This document shows, piece by piece, positions 25,672 to 35,689 of a stretch of 64,000 nt of DNA. Source of the DNA: Paenibacillus lautus NBRC 15380 (lineage in GTDB: Bacteria; Bacillota; Bacilli; Paenibacillales; Paenibacillaceae); NCBI RefSeq assembly GCF_004000945.1, contig NZ_BIMF01000006.1:248001-312000 (forward strand). The letters are read 5' to 3'. Position 1 is the stretch's first letter, and every line of letters starts with the position of its first letter. The translations under genes and the position numbers were made by a program. The notes beneath the pieces were generated by a model that had not been told where the DNA came from, did not search any database, and was given only the letters and a program-made list of their open reading frames with translations.

Positions 25672-25983
25672 CTGAGAAAGCAAAAGCCCATGTCGTTTGA
25701 TGATCTGTTGAAGGAATTACAAGGCCAAAAATCGGTACAGGAGGATCCGGATAACATCTCTCTGGAAAAGCTGTTCAATGAATCGTTTATGCGTAAACAT
25801 TCATCGCACAACAGTTTTGGGGATTTTGTGGTAAAAGGTAACTTCCAAGTGGAAACGCACGAAGATATCGATAACATTCCGGATGAACTGTTTGACCGTC
25901 ATGTCTCTAGAGAAACCGATTTCCCGGATTGGAAATCGATGCTGGAGCAGGCAAAAGCCGATCACGCTGCTGCCATTAAGTAA
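25672..25983 (+). CDS. Small acidic protein of unknown function, possible CTG start
   Basis: I do not recognise this protein. It is acidic, soluble and helical at its ends (SFDDLLKELQGQKSVQEDPD and WKSMLEQAKADHAAA). The only good Shine-Dalgarno, GGAG at 25661-25664, lies seven bases before an in-frame CTG (25672). The first ATG (25690) is 25 bases away from it. I therefore place the start at CTG (103 residues); an ATG start gives 97. A strong terminator follows within 40 bp. Conserved codon use and the terminator support a real gene. Confidence 0.65.
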   Translation: MRKQKPMSFDDLLKELQGQKSVQEDPDNISLEKLFNESFMRKHSSHNSFGDFVVKGNFQVETHEDIDNIPDELFDRHVSRETDFPDWKSMLEQAKADHAAAIK

Positions 25984-26021
25984 ATCATGATAATATCGCT
26001 GCTATGACGCAGCTATGATCA

Positions 26022-26043
26022 GGGGCCGATGGCCCCTTTTTCT
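26022..26043 (+). terminator. Intrinsic terminator after the small acidic protein
   Basis: GGGGCC-GAT-GGCCCC is followed by TTTTTCT. Confidence 0.85.
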
Positions 26044-26087
26044 ATTCCATCGGTCATCCGTGCTAGTATATGACATTATTCTCATGC

Positions 26088-27122
26088 TCACTCGGACTTG
26101 GATTCCGTATCCGTCTCCGCCTTATCCCTGAACTTCTTGTAGAGTTTCGTAATATTCGCCGTATTGATCTCAATGTTGTGCTCGTAAGCGTATTTCACCG
26201 CATAACCAAGCGCCAGGGTGGTGGCACCCGCTACCGTCGCTCCGGCGACCGATCCCGCTCCAGGGAAGACTTTCACGATCTGCCGAAAAAGGCTCTTGCC
26301 GATATTCCCAAATATCGTGGCAATGACCAGTTCCTTCGCCGTCTCCTTGCTGATCGGCTTATTGTACAGCACCGCAAGCCTGGTGAGCAGACTTACCTGA
26401 ATGCCGGTAATCGGAATGATGTCCGATCCCGGAATGGGTGATGCGCCTACCGCTCCTGCCGAGATCGAGGCTCCGATGATCCACCCGTTGGCGGTCGCCG
26501 ACTTTTCCTTAATGCTTTTGGCAAAAAGGATGTCTTTAGACTTTTTTTTAAGCATCTCCAGAATGCTGCTCCGCAGCCGGTCGATGTTCTCGCCCGTCCG
26601 CGAGGATACCGGCGCAACCTCATAGCGCCCTCCGGTCTCCTTCTTGATCCGTTCCACCAGGGTGTCGATTTCATCCGCGGCGTCGATTTTGTTCAGCACG
26701 ATCAAGATGTTCGGGTTCACGCCCTGAATCTTCTCCAAAGACTTCTTCTCCGCCTCGGAGAAGACCGTGCCTGCAGCGTTAAGGAAGAACAGAACGATAT
26801 CTGCTTGTTTAAAGTATTTCAAGGTTATCTCCGAGTTCGCGATGTTCACATCATTCAACCCGGGTGTATCTATGAAGTATATATGTTCCTTGTACTTATG
26901 CGGTTTAATTTCCGTCGTTTCTCCAGGCTCTGCCCCGACGCCAGCGACCTCTTCACCCACGATCCGGTTCATGGTGGAGGACTTACCTGTGTTCACATCA
27001 CCAATTAGAGCGATGAGAATTTCCTGCTTCAACTGACGGTTGATTTCATCCATTTCCTTCTCATAGGCCTCATCCGCTGCCCGCTTGATCTCCTCTTCCC
27101 ATGATCTTCCGTAGTCACCCAT
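26088..27122 (-). CDS. Era/TrmE-like GTPase with DUF697-type membrane region
   Basis: A 344-residue GTPase. G1 is GDVNTGKSS (about 40-48), G3 is DTPGLND, G4 is NKID and a G5-like SSRTGEN follows. An N-terminal charged helix precedes it. After the G domain come two hydrophobic, Gly/Ala-rich segments (GWIIGASISAGAVGASPIPG, VAGATVAGATTLALGYAVKY) like the DUF697 region of YcjF/Era-related membrane GTPases. It could act in membrane or stress remodelling; its real role is unknown. The start is ATG 27120-27122, ten bases after GGAG. Confidence 0.85.
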   Translation of the reverse strand: MGDYGRSWEEEIKRAADEAYEKEMDEINRQLKQEILIALIGDVNTGKSSTMNRIVGEEVAGVGAEPGETTEIKPHKYKEHIYFIDTPGLNDVNIANSEITLKYFKQADIVLFFLNAAGTVFSEAEKKSLEKIQGVNPNILIVLNKIDAADEIDTLVERIKKETGGRYEVAPVSSRTGENIDRLRSSILEMLKKKSKDILFAKSIKEKSATANGWIIGASISAGAVGASPIPGSDIIPITGIQVSLLTRLAVLYNKPISKETAKELVIATIFGNIGKSLFRQIVKVFPGAGSVAGATVAGATTLALGYAVKYAYEHNIEINTANITKLYKKFRDKAETDTESKSE

Positions 27123-27403
27123 TTCTTATCGTCTCCATTCACGATAGGTTATCGCGCCTCGTTTCATCTATATATCCATCATACACTACGAAGGTCTGTA
27201 CAACGAAGCCGGTTGCTCATTCCAGAGACAACGATCGGAATGTCGGCCGTACTTATTATTTACCTCTTCGCCCACTCCATGAAAAGGCGGTTCATGAAGG
27301 ATAGGATGAGTTTATTTAAATTTTTTTATAAAGTTTTTCTGATTCGTATGATGAATAAGGGTCTCGATCTTCTCTTTTACTTTGTCTTCCGAAAATGTAC
27401 GCA

Positions 27404-27433
27404 AAAAAAAGCGTGAATTCATCACGCTTTCTC
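27404..27433 (-). terminator. Intrinsic terminator after the CxxH/CxxC gene
   Basis: AAAGCGTGA and TCACGCTTT flank a 5-base loop; the minus-strand transcript continues into eight T residues. Confidence 0.85.
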
Positions 27434-27466
27434 ATCCGCATTATCTATTTAATTAAAATATTCACG

Positions 27467-27634
27467 TTACACAATTAAAAATTCAGCATGCTTCTCGCAC
27501 TCCGCGCACTTCACCGGTGGGTCCCAGTCCGAAAACTCGGTCTCCTTCAGATCAACAATATCCGGGGCATCCTCATATTCATCCACGAAATTTTCGATCG
27601 CTAGTTCCACATGTTCCTTGCATACGACGTACAT
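27467..27634 (-). CDS. CxxH/CxxC protein, BA_5709 family
   Basis: A 55-residue protein starting MYVVCKEHVELAIENFVDEY. It has an N-terminal CKEH (CxxH) and a C-terminal CAEC (CxxC), giving a likely single zinc site, with acidic sequence between. This fits the small BA_5709 family, usually encoded close to rlmH and htrA in Bacillota, as here. ATG 27632-27634 follows AAAGG. Function unknown. Confidence 0.85.
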   Translation of the reverse strand: MYVVCKEHVELAIENFVDEYEDAPDIVDLKETEFSDWDPPVKCAECEKHAEFLIV

Positions 27635-27850
27635 TCTATGCATCCTTTCTATCTTTCGCCTCATGTTGTGTTTATCTTCAACCCAGTATAGCCACTCTTC
27701 TGTTCTACCACACTCTACGAGAAAAAGAAATGCTTTTAACCTATTTGCTCATCCCGGCCATATTTCAATCCACAAAAGCTTCCTATCCATCCATGGATTT
27801 CACATTAACAGTCCTTACACCCAACCCAATATCATTTCGATGCGAACAGC

Positions 27851-27876
27851 AAAAAAGAGCGTAATCCACGCTCTTC
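27851..27876 (-). terminator. Intrinsic terminator, probably for htrA
   Basis: AAGAGCGT-AATCC-ACGCTCTT, with TTTTTT following on the minus strand, about 180 bp past the htrA stop codon. Confidence 0.75.
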
Positions 27877-28055
27877 TTCGCGGCCGCTTCACGGCTCGTA
27901 TCTAACCTTTTTCAAATCTCTCTATATTGGATACTATTCAACGCTAATGGTAATATATACCCATGAACGGCTGCATTAAACAATGGACAAGCACATGAAT
28001 TTGAAAAAATCCACATTTTGACTTGGGCCAACCAATTCAGCCGATCCAGCCTGTA

Positions 28056-29423
28056 TTACTCTCCAGGCTTCTCTTCCAGCTTTACCTTCAGGGACTGCAG
28101 CTTGCCGTCACGGTAGAAGGTCACGTCCAAGTCTTTGCCCACCTTCGTGTTGTAATAAAGGTGCTTGCGCAGCTCCAGCGTCGTCGTGATCGGCTTGCCA
28201 TCCAGCTTCACGATGACGTCGTTCAGCTGCAGACCGGCATCGAGAGCAGGTCCAAGCGCATCCAGCACGACTACGCCTTCGGTTACCGTCTTCGGCAGCT
28301 TGAGGCCCTCCTTCTCCTTCTTACTCAACGGAGCATACGGATTACTCAAGTCTACGGTGTATACGCCAAGATAAGGGCGGGCAATATGCCCCTTCAGCAT
28401 CAGCTCGGTTACAACCTCCGTAATTTCATTGACCGGAATCGCAAACCCAAGTCCTTCGACGCCGGTGTCTGCAATTTTCATTGTGTTAATACCGATAACT
28501 TTACCGTTCAAATCCACCAAAGCGCCCCCGCTATTCCCCTCATTAATGGCAGCATCGGTCTGAATGACCTCCTGCTCCCAATCGTAGATGCCATCCTGGT
28601 TCAGGGATACGGGTATCACACGGTTCGTGTAGCTGACAATCCCGGATGTGAGTGTGTCGCCCAGGCCCAGCGGGTTGCCGATGGCGATGACGGTTTCGCC
28701 GAGGCGAAGCTTGGAGGAATCTCCAAACTCTGCAACCTCTCCGATGCCTTTACTGTCAATTGACAGAACGGCAATATCGCTGACGTTGTCCGTGCCGACC
28801 AAGGTCGCTTTTTTCTTCTCGCCGCCTACCAGCACAACCTCCAGGGAGTCGGCGCCTTCCACCACATGGTTATTCGTAATCACGAAGGCTTTGCCTTCGA
28901 GTTTCTTGAAGATAACGCCAGAGCCCAGGGCGTCTTCCTGTGAACCGCCGAAATCTTCGCCGAAATCAAAATCTTCGCCGAAGTCGAACCCTTCCGGAAG
29001 CTCGAAGTCCCCTTCATCCTCAGGCAGCATGCCGGATTCCTCCTCCAGACCTTCACCCTCGATACCTTCCTCTTCAGGCAGCACGGTCTCTTTATGCGTC
29101 AGCACGCTAACAACGGCCGGACGCACCTTCTGGGCAGCGCTAATAATCCGTTCATAGGGATCCCCATCAGACGTGGACAGCTGATGGCTGCCATTAATCA
29201 TGGTAATCGGTGAAGAGGTCGCTGGATGGCCCGTTATGAAGCTGAACAGCATCACCGCAATCAGAGCACTGCACACAGAACTGATCGCGGAAATCTGGAA
29301 TGTAGATAAGCCCTTTTTACGGCGGGTCGTCCGCCACTTTGTTCGCTCAGGTCGGTCCTCGCTGGTATTTTTGCTCCGTCTGGAAATTTTAGTTGAATAG
29401 AAATCATCGTCAAATAATCCCAT
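28056..29423 (-). CDS. htrA: HtrA/DegP-like membrane-anchored serine protease
   Basis: A 455-residue trypsin-like protease with a PDZ domain. A cytoplasmic basic N-terminus and one membrane segment (about 40-65) are followed by an acidic linker rich in Glu and Gly. Catalytic residues are His in ITNNHVVEGAD, Asp in VSDIAVLSID and Ser in INEGNSGGAL. The PDZ domain occupies roughly the last 100 residues (EGVVVLDALGPALDAGLQLN). It degrades misfolded proteins outside the membrane. ATG 29421-29423 follows GAGAGAGGG. It lies beyond the wal operon and a SASP gene, the position of the yycK/htrC orthologue. Confidence 0.95.
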   Translation of the reverse strand: MGLFDDDFYSTKISRRSKNTSEDRPERTKWRTTRRKKGLSTFQISAISSVCSALIAVMLFSFITGHPATSSPITMINGSHQLSTSDGDPYERIISAAQKVRPAVVSVLTHKETVLPEEEGIEGEGLEEESGMLPEDEGDFELPEGFDFGEDFDFGEDFGGSQEDALGSGVIFKKLEGKAFVITNNHVVEGADSLEVVLVGGEKKKATLVGTDNVSDIAVLSIDSKGIGEVAEFGDSSKLRLGETVIAIGNPLGLGDTLTSGIVSYTNRVIPVSLNQDGIYDWEQEVIQTDAAINEGNSGGALVDLNGKVIGINTMKIADTGVEGLGFAIPVNEITEVVTELMLKGHIARPYLGVYTVDLSNPYAPLSKKEKEGLKLPKTVTEGVVVLDALGPALDAGLQLNDVIVKLDGKPITTTLELRKHLYYNTKVGKDLDVTFYRDGKLQSLKVKLEEKPGE

Positions 29424-30545
29424 TGCGATCCCTCTCTCCCCTTGGTTGCTACGCGTCAAGATACTTTACCAGCTTCAGACTCTCCGCCATTACCGACTGA
29501 CCTATTACATCATCTTGTCGTCATAACAACCTGCCCTGCACCGAGTGTATCTAGCTTCCTATGAAATCGGCAGCGTGCCACCTGTTAAATATCTCTCTAT
29601 TGTAATGACTCTTCAGCGGCTCAAAAAGTTGCATTTTTGAGCATTCTATTTGAACTTTTATCGAAATATCGCTCTACATCGAATATTTCAATCCATCGCC
29701 TGAAATCTAGTTCCATAAAAGGTATGTATTGCCACCCGACAGTTCAAAAAAAACCCTGTATTCTTCTATTACCACAAACAGGGCGACTTAAGCGCGAAAC
29801 ATCTGTTTTTTCTAAAAAAAAAATGGGAAAACCTGGGCCAACCTCATTTTAAAAGTGCAAATGACCTGTGCCTTGTTCGATGCAAGTGCTTAACAGAAGC
29901 ATTCAGACCTTCCGGTGCTCCTATTGTACCACACGAACAGAGGTTCACGTCAGCATTCTTTAATAAAAACAAATGCCAAATTGATGGCAATTTTAAGAGT
30001 CTGTACAATGCGAGATTCTTCATTCGATAACAACGAATAGCCCGGATGAACATATTAACCTTGTATACGTGACAGACAACCAAATGGTTCCACTCTGCAG
30101 GGATTTTCTTCAATCCAAACGCTCCTCTTCCGGCGTATCCGCTATTCCTAACAGCCTGCAACCTTCATTCGCGCATTCCCCCTTAAAACAGAATACCGGA
30201 CAATTGTGTAAAGAAAATGGCAATATCGTCAGTCTCTCATGACCAAACAATCCCGTTTGGAACGTAACGTTGAAAGGGGCTCCGGCGACCCACACATCAT
30301 TCCTATTTGGCTTCCCCGCAACTTATTCTTCCTTAGCTACCCATTGGAAAAATACTTTCTGTTCCCTTCCGCTTCGCCCCTGCAGACAAGGTCAGCCTAT
30401 CCTGTTTCCCTCATTCGATATTGCCTCGGCTCCATTCTCTTCAGCTCTCCCCTAGGATTTGAACTGGTTAGGTTATCCATTCATCTGTAGGTGATCCGCA
30501 GGGAATGTTATGAAGGGGAAACCATTCTGCAAGGAGGGTTATGGG
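29424..30545. other. 1.1-kb stretch without a supported gene
   Basis: Open frames here are short, low-complexity and without ribosome binding sites. Two hairpins are visible: GCTCAAAAA/TTTTTGAGC (29619-29641) and CCCTGT/ACAGGG (29753-29777). The end carries the SASP leader. I see nothing else. Confidence 0.5.
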
Positions 30546-30809
30546 ATGGCAAGAAGATCAAGGCGGCGCCGGAGTCCCGAAATGCAGCAGTTCATGACCG
30601 ACGTCATGCGGGACGAAGGCTATCAAGTGGACCCGCAGAGACAGCAGGACGTCAAATATGAGGTGGCCAAGTCACTTGGTGTACCCCTTAAACCGGGCGA
30701 CAACCGAGATCTGACCACCGAGCAGGCCGGTAAAGTCGGCGGTGCGATTGGCGGTTCCATGGTCCGGGAGATGGTTCGTATGGCGCAAGAGAGCCTCAGC
30801 AAGCAATAG
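30546..30809 (+). CDS. Alpha/beta-type small acid-soluble spore protein
   Basis: An 87-residue SASP. After a basic, disordered start (MARRSRRRRSPEMQQFMTDV) come the conserved regions YEVAKSLGVPL, which includes the GPR protease site, and AGKVGGAIGGSMVREMVRMA. These proteins coat spore DNA and protect it. The N-terminus is more Arg-rich than usual. ATG 30546 is eight bases after GGAGG; an ATG at 30541 is too close. It is the only plus-strand gene between walJ and htrA and ends in a terminator shared with walJ. Confidence 0.93.
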   Translation: MARRSRRRRSPEMQQFMTDVMRDEGYQVDPQRQQDVKYEVAKSLGVPLKPGDNRDLTTEQAGKVGGAIGGSMVREMVRMAQESLSKQ

Positions 30810-30852
30810 AACGAGCCCCGTTTCTCGGAAATACGGTATGCCTTAAACAGCA

Positions 30853-30897
30853 AAACAGCTCCATGTCATAGATCCCTATGATCGTGGGGCTGTTTGT
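30853..30897. terminator. Bidirectional terminator between SASP and walJ
   Basis: AAACAGCTCCA pairs with TGGGGCTGTTT (one G-U), with an inner CATAG/CTATG stem. Confidence 0.7.
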
Positions 30898-30982
30898 GTT
30901 ATGCCTATATAATGATAACTAATATACAATGGCTTCAAAAAGTGAATGCGTCTGTAGTAAACCTGTCGTTGCCTAAACCTAT

Positions 30983-31786
30983 TTATTCGCCCACCTTATC
31001 CCAAGGGGTCGGGCGGTCATAATACGTATCACACAATCTAAACTCGCTGTCCTTGAAGAAGCAACCGCGGTCCTCCATCGTATCGCGTACGGTCATTCTC
31101 GCCAGTTCCATCATGTTATGATCCAGGCTGAGATGGGCGAGATACGTTCGTTTGGTATCTCCCGTCAACAGCTCGCTTAAAGCATCGCCTGCCGAATTAT
31201 TCGACAAATGCCCCATATCGCCGAGAATCCGACGTTTGGTATTCCACGGATAGCGTCCCATCCGGAGCATCTCGATATCATGATTGGCTTCCAGAACCAG
31301 GACATCCGATCCATCCAGTGCTTTCTTCACCTTATCGCTGACATAACCGAGGTCCGTGGCAACGCCCAGCTTCTCGTCACCGTCATAGAAGCAATAACCG
31401 ACCGGTGCCGCAGCGTCATGGGATATTTCAAAAGGCTCCACCCGCAGCGTGCCAAAATCCTTGACCTCATGACTCTCCAGCACAATCCGGTTCTCTTCCG
31501 CAATCTTGCCCAGCGACTTGCTCATCGCATCCCACGTCTTCTCATTCGCATAGATCGGGAGATTGTATTTGCGTGCCACCGCGCCAAGCCCCCGGATATG
31601 ATCCGAATGCTCATGCGTAACCAGGATCCCCTCGATTTCTTCCCCCATCATTTCGCGTTCCTTCAACAGCTCATCGATGCGCTTTGCACTTAAGCCCGCA
31701 TCAATCAGCAGTGTCGTATCCTCATTGCGGACAATGGTTGCATTGCCCGTTGAGCCGCTCGACAGCACGGAAAATGAAATCCCCAT
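30983..31786 (-). CDS. walJ: MBL-fold exonuclease-like protein WalJ (YycJ)
   Basis: A 267-residue metallo-beta-lactamase-fold protein. SGSTGNATIV at the N-terminus, the metal motif THEHSDH (HxHxDH) near residue 60, GVATDLGYVSDK and LEANHD follow the YycJ pattern. YycJ has been reported as a nuclease with roles in mismatch repair, and as the last gene of the wal operon. It starts seven bases after walI. No membrane segment. Confidence 0.94.
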   Translation of the reverse strand: MGISFSVLSSGSTGNATIVRNEDTTLLIDAGLSAKRIDELLKEREMMGEEIEGILVTHEHSDHIRGLGAVARKYNLPIYANEKTWDAMSKSLGKIAEENRIVLESHEVKDFGTLRVEPFEISHDAAAPVGYCFYDGDEKLGVATDLGYVSDKVKKALDGSDVLVLEANHDIEMLRMGRYPWNTKRRILGDMGHLSNNSAGDALSELLTGDTKRTYLAHLSLDHNMMELARMTVRDTMEDRGCFFKDSEFRLCDTYYDRPTPWDKVGE

Positions 31787-31793
31787 AGTCTTG

Positions 31794-32543
31794 TTACTCC
31801 TTTGTCGTATCGCTTTTTGGCGTCAGCACGTCCCCGCTAATGCCTTGTACATAGATCATCTCGCCATGATCCAATGTAAACCGCCAGGTTGGCGCTGCTA
31901 ACTGATCCTCCGTATTAAACAACTGTCCATAATAGCCAAGTTGAATATCTCTGACCGCCGAATCAGGCGGGATGAAGTTACGTTCAATGAGCGTTTCCAA
32001 AGCCTTGGACGCTGGCAGAACCTTTTGTTCCTCTGTATCGTCGGTTGGCATAATCTCAAACACTGGCTCCCGGTACGCATGGATCTTCTGGGATTCGTAA
32101 ATAAACTCCAGTTCCACATTGAACAGCGGCCATTCCTTCTTCACCAGCGGCCGGAATACGATGATGTTCTCTTTATCCGACTGCGGATCATGGCGATAAT
32201 TCCCGAGATCCGTGATCTTGCCTTCCAGCGCATTCCGCAATTCCTTCTCATCGGCATAAATCAGCTCCGTATCAATCGGCTGCTCCAAACCTACCGACTC
32301 TTCCTGCGCTTCCGCGCTGTAGATATAATTAATCTTGGGCAGCTGTGGCGTTTCCGTCGGAATCGGACTCAGCAATTGAATCCGATTCTCCTCAATCACC
32401 TGCTGAGTGCTCTCGGAAAGCGAGGTGAAATCCAGATTGGAGCCGACCTGCTCGCGGTAATCCATCCAGAGCTGATAGCCCAGCACCAGATTTAACAGCA
32501 AAAACGCGTAAATCAATACATTTTTGGCACGGCCCCAATCCAT
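31794..32543 (-). CDS. walI: WalI (YycI), regulator of WalK
   Basis: A 249-residue protein with one N-terminal membrane helix (MDWGRAKNVLIYAFLLLNLVLGYQL) and an extracytoplasmic domain of the YycI/YycH two-fold type. In Bacillus it forms a membrane complex with WalH and WalK to adjust kinase activity. Typical operon position between walH and walJ. ATG 32541-32543 follows GGGAGGG. Confidence 0.93.
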   Translation of the reverse strand: MDWGRAKNVLIYAFLLLNLVLGYQLWMDYREQVGSNLDFTSLSESTQQVIEENRIQLLSPIPTETPQLPKINYIYSAEAQEESVGLEQPIDTELIYADEKELRNALEGKITDLGNYRHDPQSDKENIIVFRPLVKKEWPLFNVELEFIYESQKIHAYREPVFEIMPTDDTEEQKVLPASKALETLIERNFIPPDSAVRDIQLGYYGQLFNTEDQLAAPTWRFTLDHGEMIYVQGISGDVLTPKSDTTKE

Positions 32544-32582
32544 GATTTTCCCTCCCTGTCATTCAATTGCCATCTTCCTCAT

Positions 32583-33863
32583 TTATTCGAGTGTGATAAC
32601 CGACCCGTTCTGGAGCTTTAAGGCCCATACAGGCTTCAGCAGCAGCCCTTCTCCGGTCAACACCGGTAAATAGGCGGGATCCAGACCCATGACCACGTTC
32701 TTCTCCTCGATATAAGGCTTCAGCTTCGCTTTCAAGGCCTCGCCCCCTGTCAGCTTCACCATCTGTTTCTTCAAGGCAGCAGACTCAAGATATAACAGCG
32801 AGCGCTCATACGAGGTTACCGTTCCCTGCTGTAAATCCAATTCCATGACGCCATACTGGAAGCCTGGCGTATTCAGGATCGGGAATCCGCCATAGTACTG
32901 CTGGAATTTCACCAGCGTCCGATCCTCGGATTCACTCGCCTTAGCCAGCCTGTACGTGCCATTCCAGCCCCCATGCTGATTCACGAAATCGATGGCGGAC
33001 AGCACATCCTTGCCGGGGCTGCTCTCACCGGATGGCGGCGCAGCCGGATCGGTATAACTGATCCATTTCTCCCCCTGGTCCACCTGCAGGCTCCGCTTAC
33101 TGTCCGTATAAATCTCGGAGCCGTCTTTTTCCCGGATGTTGCGGGTGATGCTAGGGTCAAAGAACAGGCTTCGCTGCATTTGCTCTACCGTATATTCGCC
33201 AATCGGCAGTTCAATGCTGACCATATTCAGTTCCTTCTCCGGGGTATAATACCGACCATCCACCATCTTATACGGCGTCCAGCTCAGCCCGAAGTCCACC
33301 AGTTGATCCACGTCCTGTACGGTCAAATCCGCCTGCGCGGCTTCGTAGACGACGTCGCCCTCCGTACTGAAAAACATGACATGGATCTTCGCTTCGCCTT
33401 CCACGCTGTACAGCCATATTTTATTGATGCTTTCCCCTTCAAACAGGGTGTCCGGGACGATCTGCATCACTCTCTGGAGCAGGGTAACCGGAATGCCGGA
33501 ATCAAAGCTCAGCTCAATGCCTCGATTCTCGGAGCGAACCTTGGCCCAGTCGATGTTGTTGACCATCCGCCGCTGGAAATTATCAAAGGTCCGTCCTTTA
33601 AGCCGGTTATACACAAGATTGTAGAACGTATCGTTCGGATAGAACACCGTATGTTTGTCTTCGCCTTGATGAATGATCATCTTGTCGGGAAAAAGCAGAT
33701 TTTCGGGTTTTTCCTCCGGCCCCATTTCCTCGGTTCGGATATAGGCGTCCTTGGATTGCACAACCGAATCACTGCCCGGAAAACGGAAAATCAAAACGTA
33801 ACTTTGCAGCAAACTGCCAACGACCAACACGACCAGCAGAACGGTCTTCAATCGTTCCTTCAC
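32583..33863 (-). CDS. walH: WalH (YycH), regulator of WalK
   Basis: A 426-residue protein with one membrane helix (LKTVLLVVLVVGSLLQSYVL) and a long extracytoplasmic domain. The order and length match YycH, which restrains WalK together with WalI. GTG 33861-33863 overlaps the walK stop as GTGA, showing coupled translation. Confidence 0.93.
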   Translation of the reverse strand: MKERLKTVLLVVLVVGSLLQSYVLIFRFPGSDSVVQSKDAYIRTEEMGPEEKPENLLFPDKMIIHQGEDKHTVFYPNDTFYNLVYNRLKGRTFDNFQRRMVNNIDWAKVRSENRGIELSFDSGIPVTLLQRVMQIVPDTLFEGESINKIWLYSVEGEAKIHVMFFSTEGDVVYEAAQADLTVQDVDQLVDFGLSWTPYKMVDGRYYTPEKELNMVSIELPIGEYTVEQMQRSLFFDPSITRNIREKDGSEIYTDSKRSLQVDQGEKWISYTDPAAPPSGESSPGKDVLSAIDFVNQHGGWNGTYRLAKASESEDRTLVKFQQYYGGFPILNTPGFQYGVMELDLQQGTVTSYERSLLYLESAALKKQMVKLTGGEALKAKLKPYIEEKNVVMGLDPAYLPVLTGEGLLLKPVWALKLQNGSVITLE

Positions 33864-35689
33864 GTTAACGCCCTCCCCTCATTGTCCAGGGGCAAGGTGA
33901 AGGTCACCGTGGTGCCTTTCTCCAGCTCGGATTGAAGCGTGATAAAACCTCCATGTGCCCTGACAATTTCCCGGGCAATGGACAGGCCGAGGCCCGTTCC
34001 GCCTAAATTGCGAGTCCGGGCCTTATCTACCCGGTAGAAGCGCTCGAAGATCCGGTCCAGGTCCTTCTTCGGAATGCCGATCCCGGTATCCTTTACCGAT
34101 AAGGACAGCATGCCTTCCTCGGTTATGCTTGCATCCATGGTGATAGTGCCTCCGTCTGGCGTATATTTAAGGGCATTGGAGATCAGGTTATCGAGAACCT
34201 GATCAATGCCATCCCGGTCCAGCATAGCTGTCGATACGCCCGGTTTCACCTCAATAATGGTGCGGATATGCTTTTGCTTCATTTGGAAAGAGAATCGGTC
34301 CTCTACGTCCTCCAGCATCTCCACAATGTCCGTCGGTTCCTTATGCAGCGCAGCCTCCTTGGAATCAAGCCGTGACAGATGCAGCAGGTCCGTTACCAGC
34401 CGGATCATCCGGCCGGTCTCATTCTGGATGACACCGACAAATCGCGGCCCCATCTGTTTATCCTCCAGCGCCCCATCCTCCAGCGCCTCGGTATAACTCT
34501 TGATGGTTGTCAGCGGCGTGCGCAGCTCATGGGATACATTCGCCACGAACTCCCGCCGGGATGCTTCCAGCTTCTCCTGCTCCGTAACGTCTTGCAGGAC
34601 CGCAATCGTACCGGTGATGCCAATCTCCCGCCGGTGAATCGGAGTAAAGGTCACACGCATCATGAACGGATCGCCGTCCTCCCGCGGGATTATTTCCAGC
34701 AGCTTGGAGTCATGGCCTTCACTGCGCGCCAGCGCCTCCGATTCCGACTCCTCAAGCCCCAGCAGGGACACGATATCGTGTCCTGCCAGCTCTTCCCCCT
34801 CCACGCCCAGCATCTCACTGGCGCGCCGATTCATCAGGATGACACGTCCTGCTTCATCGGTTGCGATGACGCCGTCGCTCATATTGGTCAGAATCGATGC
34901 AAGCTTCTCTTTCTCTTCTTCGTTCTGCGAGAGGGCTTCGCGCAGACGGCTGGTCATATAGTTGAACGCCTGGCTGAGCTGGCCGATCTCATCGCTGCCG
35001 AACACTGGCGTTTTCTCGGTAAACCGGCCGTCCGCGACGGCCCGGGCATGCTTCGTCAGCTCCTTGATCGGATGGGTGATCGTATGCGACAGAATGACGC
35101 CGAGCACCGCAGTCAAGCCGAGTGCGAGCAGAATGCCCGATATAAAAATATTGTTGATCCTCTGCATCGTGCTGTACAGCTCGCTCATGCTGGCTACAAT
35201 GTAGATGGCACCAACGATTTTCTCGTTATACATGACGGGCTTGGCCACCACTTTTTTGCGGATATTATCATCATCAATAATGTATTCTTCATTATCCTGT
35301 ATTCCCTGCAAGGCCCGGCTGACAACCGTCTGTGTATTCTTGGTGTTCACGTAGTCCGCTTGGGAGGGCAGCGAAGTCGTGAGAACCCGCCCCGTGGAAT
35401 CCAGCACCTGAATCTCGGCTCCGTTCAGATTGAACAGATTGTTCACCATGACGCGCAGGCTCTCAATCGGGTCCTCCTCCGTATCATTCTCGCCGCCAAG
35501 GGTCTTGGCCGCCAGAACCGACATCAACTCTGCGCGCTCCTGCAAGTCCTTCGTGAAATTGCTGGTCAGCGAGTTCTTCATCGCACTCACAAAATACACC
35601 CCGATCAGCTGCATCGCGATCAGAATGAGAAGGACATAGATGATGATGACCTTCGCCTGAATGGTGCGGAAGAAGGACAGCCACTTCAT
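33860..35689 (-). CDS. walK: Sensor histidine kinase WalK (YycG)
   Basis: A 609-residue membrane kinase. Two membrane helices (about 12-35 and 180-203) bracket an extracytoplasmic Cache/PAS domain. Then come HAMP (about 205-255), a cytoplasmic PAS (about 265-370), HisKA with the phosphorylated His in NVSHELRTPLTT (about 385), and the HATPase domain with N (LISNALKYTPDG), G1 (DTGIGIP), F (FERFYRVD) and G2 (GGTGLGLSI) boxes. It controls cell-wall hydrolase genes with WalR. The TAATG overlap with walR and the GGAGG inside the walR end indicate coupling. Confidence 0.97.
   Translation of the reverse strand: MKWLSFFRTIQAKVIIIYVLLILIAMQLIGVYFVSAMKNSLTSNFTKDLQERAELMSVLAAKTLGGENDTEEDPIESLRVMVNNLFNLNGAEIQVLDSTGRVLTTSLPSQADYVNTKNTQTVVSRALQGIQDNEEYIIDDDNIRKKVVAKPVMYNEKIVGAIYIVASMSELYSTMQRINNIFISGILLALGLTAVLGVILSHTITHPIKELTKHARAVADGRFTEKTPVFGSDEIGQLSQAFNYMTSRLREALSQNEEEKEKLASILTNMSDGVIATDEAGRVILMNRRASEMLGVEGEELAGHDIVSLLGLEESESEALARSEGHDSKLLEIIPREDGDPFMMRVTFTPIHRREIGITGTIAVLQDVTEQEKLEASRREFVANVSHELRTPLTTIKSYTEALEDGALEDKQMGPRFVGVIQNETGRMIRLVTDLLHLSRLDSKEAALHKEPTDIVEMLEDVEDRFSFQMKQKHIRTIIEVKPGVSTAMLDRDGIDQVLDNLISNALKYTPDGGTITMDASITEEGMLSLSVKDTGIGIPKKDLDRIFERFYRVDKARTRNLGGTGLGLSIAREIVRAHGGFITLQSELEKGTTVTFTLPLDNEGRALT

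Noticed and set aside
29460..30500. tRNA, riboswitch or small gene between htrA and the SASP gene
   Set aside because: I looked for cloverleaf arms and conserved riboswitch cores and found only two simple hairpins.
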